Positions 6,153 through 6,602 of a DNA stretch of 6,602 nucleotides are shown here, in pieces (positions within the stretch are counted from its first letter, which is position 1; every line of letters starts with the position of its first letter). The notes beneath the pieces are model-generated. The model was not told the origin of the DNA. It ran no database searches and saw only the letters and a program-made list of their open reading frames with translations. This stretch comes from Candidatus Heimdallarchaeota archaeon AB_125 (lineage in GTDB: Archaea; Asgardarchaeota; Heimdallarchaeia; Heimdallarchaeales; Heimdallarchaeaceae): assembly GCA_001940755.1 (NCBI GenBank), contig MEHH01000159.1, positions 1 to 6,602 on the forward strand, written 5' to 3'. The translations under genes and the position numbers were made by a program.

Positions 6153-6545
6153 ATGTCAGAAAAACACTTCGAAAAAATGATTAGTTTACTTGAAGACATA
6201 AGTAAGCGATTGAAGAGAATTGAGGGTAAATTAGGTGATGATGTAATAGATCAGACTGGTTTATCAGCTTTGGATATTCTCTCCAAATCTGCTCTTGATT
6301 CTGGTATTAAAATTAACAAGTCCCACATCAAAACCTATTTCACAGTTCAAAAGATTGGTAAAGCTACATGTAAAGAGGTTGCAGAAGTTACAGGTAGAGC
6401 ATTTAATCTAGAATCTAGATATCTAGTAGCATTATTTAACGAAGGATTTCTAGATAGAGAAAGAGTCCCAATTCAAAAGCCAAGTAAAGATAATCCTGCT
6501 GGTCGAGGTACTGAAGTAAGATATTTTGTTAAGGAGAGTAAATAA
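6153..6545 (+). CDS. Small coiled-coil winged-helix DNA-binding protein
   Basis: The 130-residue protein has an amphipathic N-terminal helix (residues 1-28, FEKMISLLEDISKRLKRIE) likely to form a dimer coiled coil. A winged helix-turn-helix follows: HTH at about 71-104 (ATCKEVAEVTG, then ESRYLVALFNEGFLDRER) and a wing at 105-127 ending GRGTEVRYFV. It should bind DNA as a dimer in the cytoplasm. The frame stays open upstream to a TTG at 6087, but the ATG at 6153 fits the TATA spacing and the start of the amphipathic helix. The stop codon touches the ATG of a ParA/MinD-type ATPase gene, so the two are cotranscribed. By analogy with par loci it may be the DNA-binding partner or autoregulator of that ATPase; an ordinary transcription regulator is the alternative. 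I do not recognise a named family. Confidence 0.75.
   Translation: MSEKHFEKMISLLEDISKRLKRIEGKLGDDVIDQTGLSALDILSKSALDSGIKINKSHIKTYFTVQKIGKATCKEVAEVTGRAFNLESRYLVALFNEGFLDRERVPIQKPSKDNPAGRGTEVRYFVKESK
6531..6536 (+). promoter_or_regulatory. Ribosome binding site AAGGAG of the ParA-like gene
   Basis: AAGGAG lies inside the last codons of the winged-helix gene, 9 bases before the ATG at 6546. The second gene therefore has its own ribosome binding site while the first is leaderless, the usual arrangement in archaeal operons. Confidence 0.65.
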
Positions 6546-6602
6546 ATGAAAACAATTAGTGTACATAGCTATAAAGGCGGAACAGGCAAAACAACTTTTC
6601 TG
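6546..6602 (+). CDS. ParA/MinD-family ATPase, N-terminal fragment (3' end outside window)
   Basis: Only 19 residues are present, but they are diagnostic. A first beta-strand (MKTISVHSY) leads into the deviant Walker A motif KGGTGKTT at residues 10-17, with the signature lysine K10 that acts across the dimer in the ParA/MinD group. Known for the group: ATP-driven dimers bind DNA or membrane to segregate DNA or position complexes. The fragment cannot separate ParA, MinD or Mrp-like members; the paired DNA-binding protein just upstream favours a ParA-like role. The ATG directly follows the upstream TAA with no spacer. Confidence 0.85.
   Translation, partial: MKTISVHSYKGGTGKTTFL

Noticed and set aside
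1..6602. CRISPR array, tRNA, rRNA or insertion sequence
   Set aside because: No regularly spaced repeats, cloverleaf-like segments, transposase motifs or terminal inverted repeats were seen by eye.

Overview
The window looks like low-GC archaeal chromosome, most likely from an Asgard-type archaeon; this is an inference, as no marker here fixes the lineage. Supporting signs are BRE/TATA-like promoters with one clearly leaderless gene, GGTGA/GGAG ribosome binding sites, poly-T terminators, an archaeal AMP-phosphorylase-type enzyme, an Orc1/Cdc6-family ATPase, a stand-alone Lrp/AsnC ligand-binding domain, and a membrane protein with a cytosolic RING finger (RING proteins in archaea are best known from Asgard and Caldiarchaeum-type lineages).

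Left part: the 3' end of an AMP/thymidine phosphorylase gene (+) meets a GNAT acetyltransferase gene (-) tail to tail. After a 127-bp divergent intergenic region comes a 400-residue divergent Orc1/Cdc6-family ATPase (+). It converges, with 3 bp to spare, on a 77-residue AsnC/Lrp ligand-binding protein (-). A long poly-T terminator separates that gene from the next transcription unit.

Centre: the most interesting part is a two-gene minus-strand operon covering 2649-6018. The first gene encodes a 694-residue secreted, membrane-anchored protein with a MIDAS-containing von Willebrand A domain. The second encodes a 426-residue protein with signal peptide, beta-rich ectodomain, one membrane helix and a C-terminal cytosolic RING. 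The stop codon of the first gene lies inside the ribosome binding site of the second, so the two are probably translationally coupled. The layout suggests a cell-surface adhesion or sensing protein paired with a transmembrane RING-type ubiquitin ligase.

Right end: a divergent promoter region with a palindrome and three copies of an 8-bp motif precedes a leaderless gene for a coiled-coil winged-helix DNA-binding protein. Its stop codon directly abuts the start of a ParA/MinD-type ATPase gene cut by the window end. The pair resembles a small DNA-partitioning or positioning cassette.
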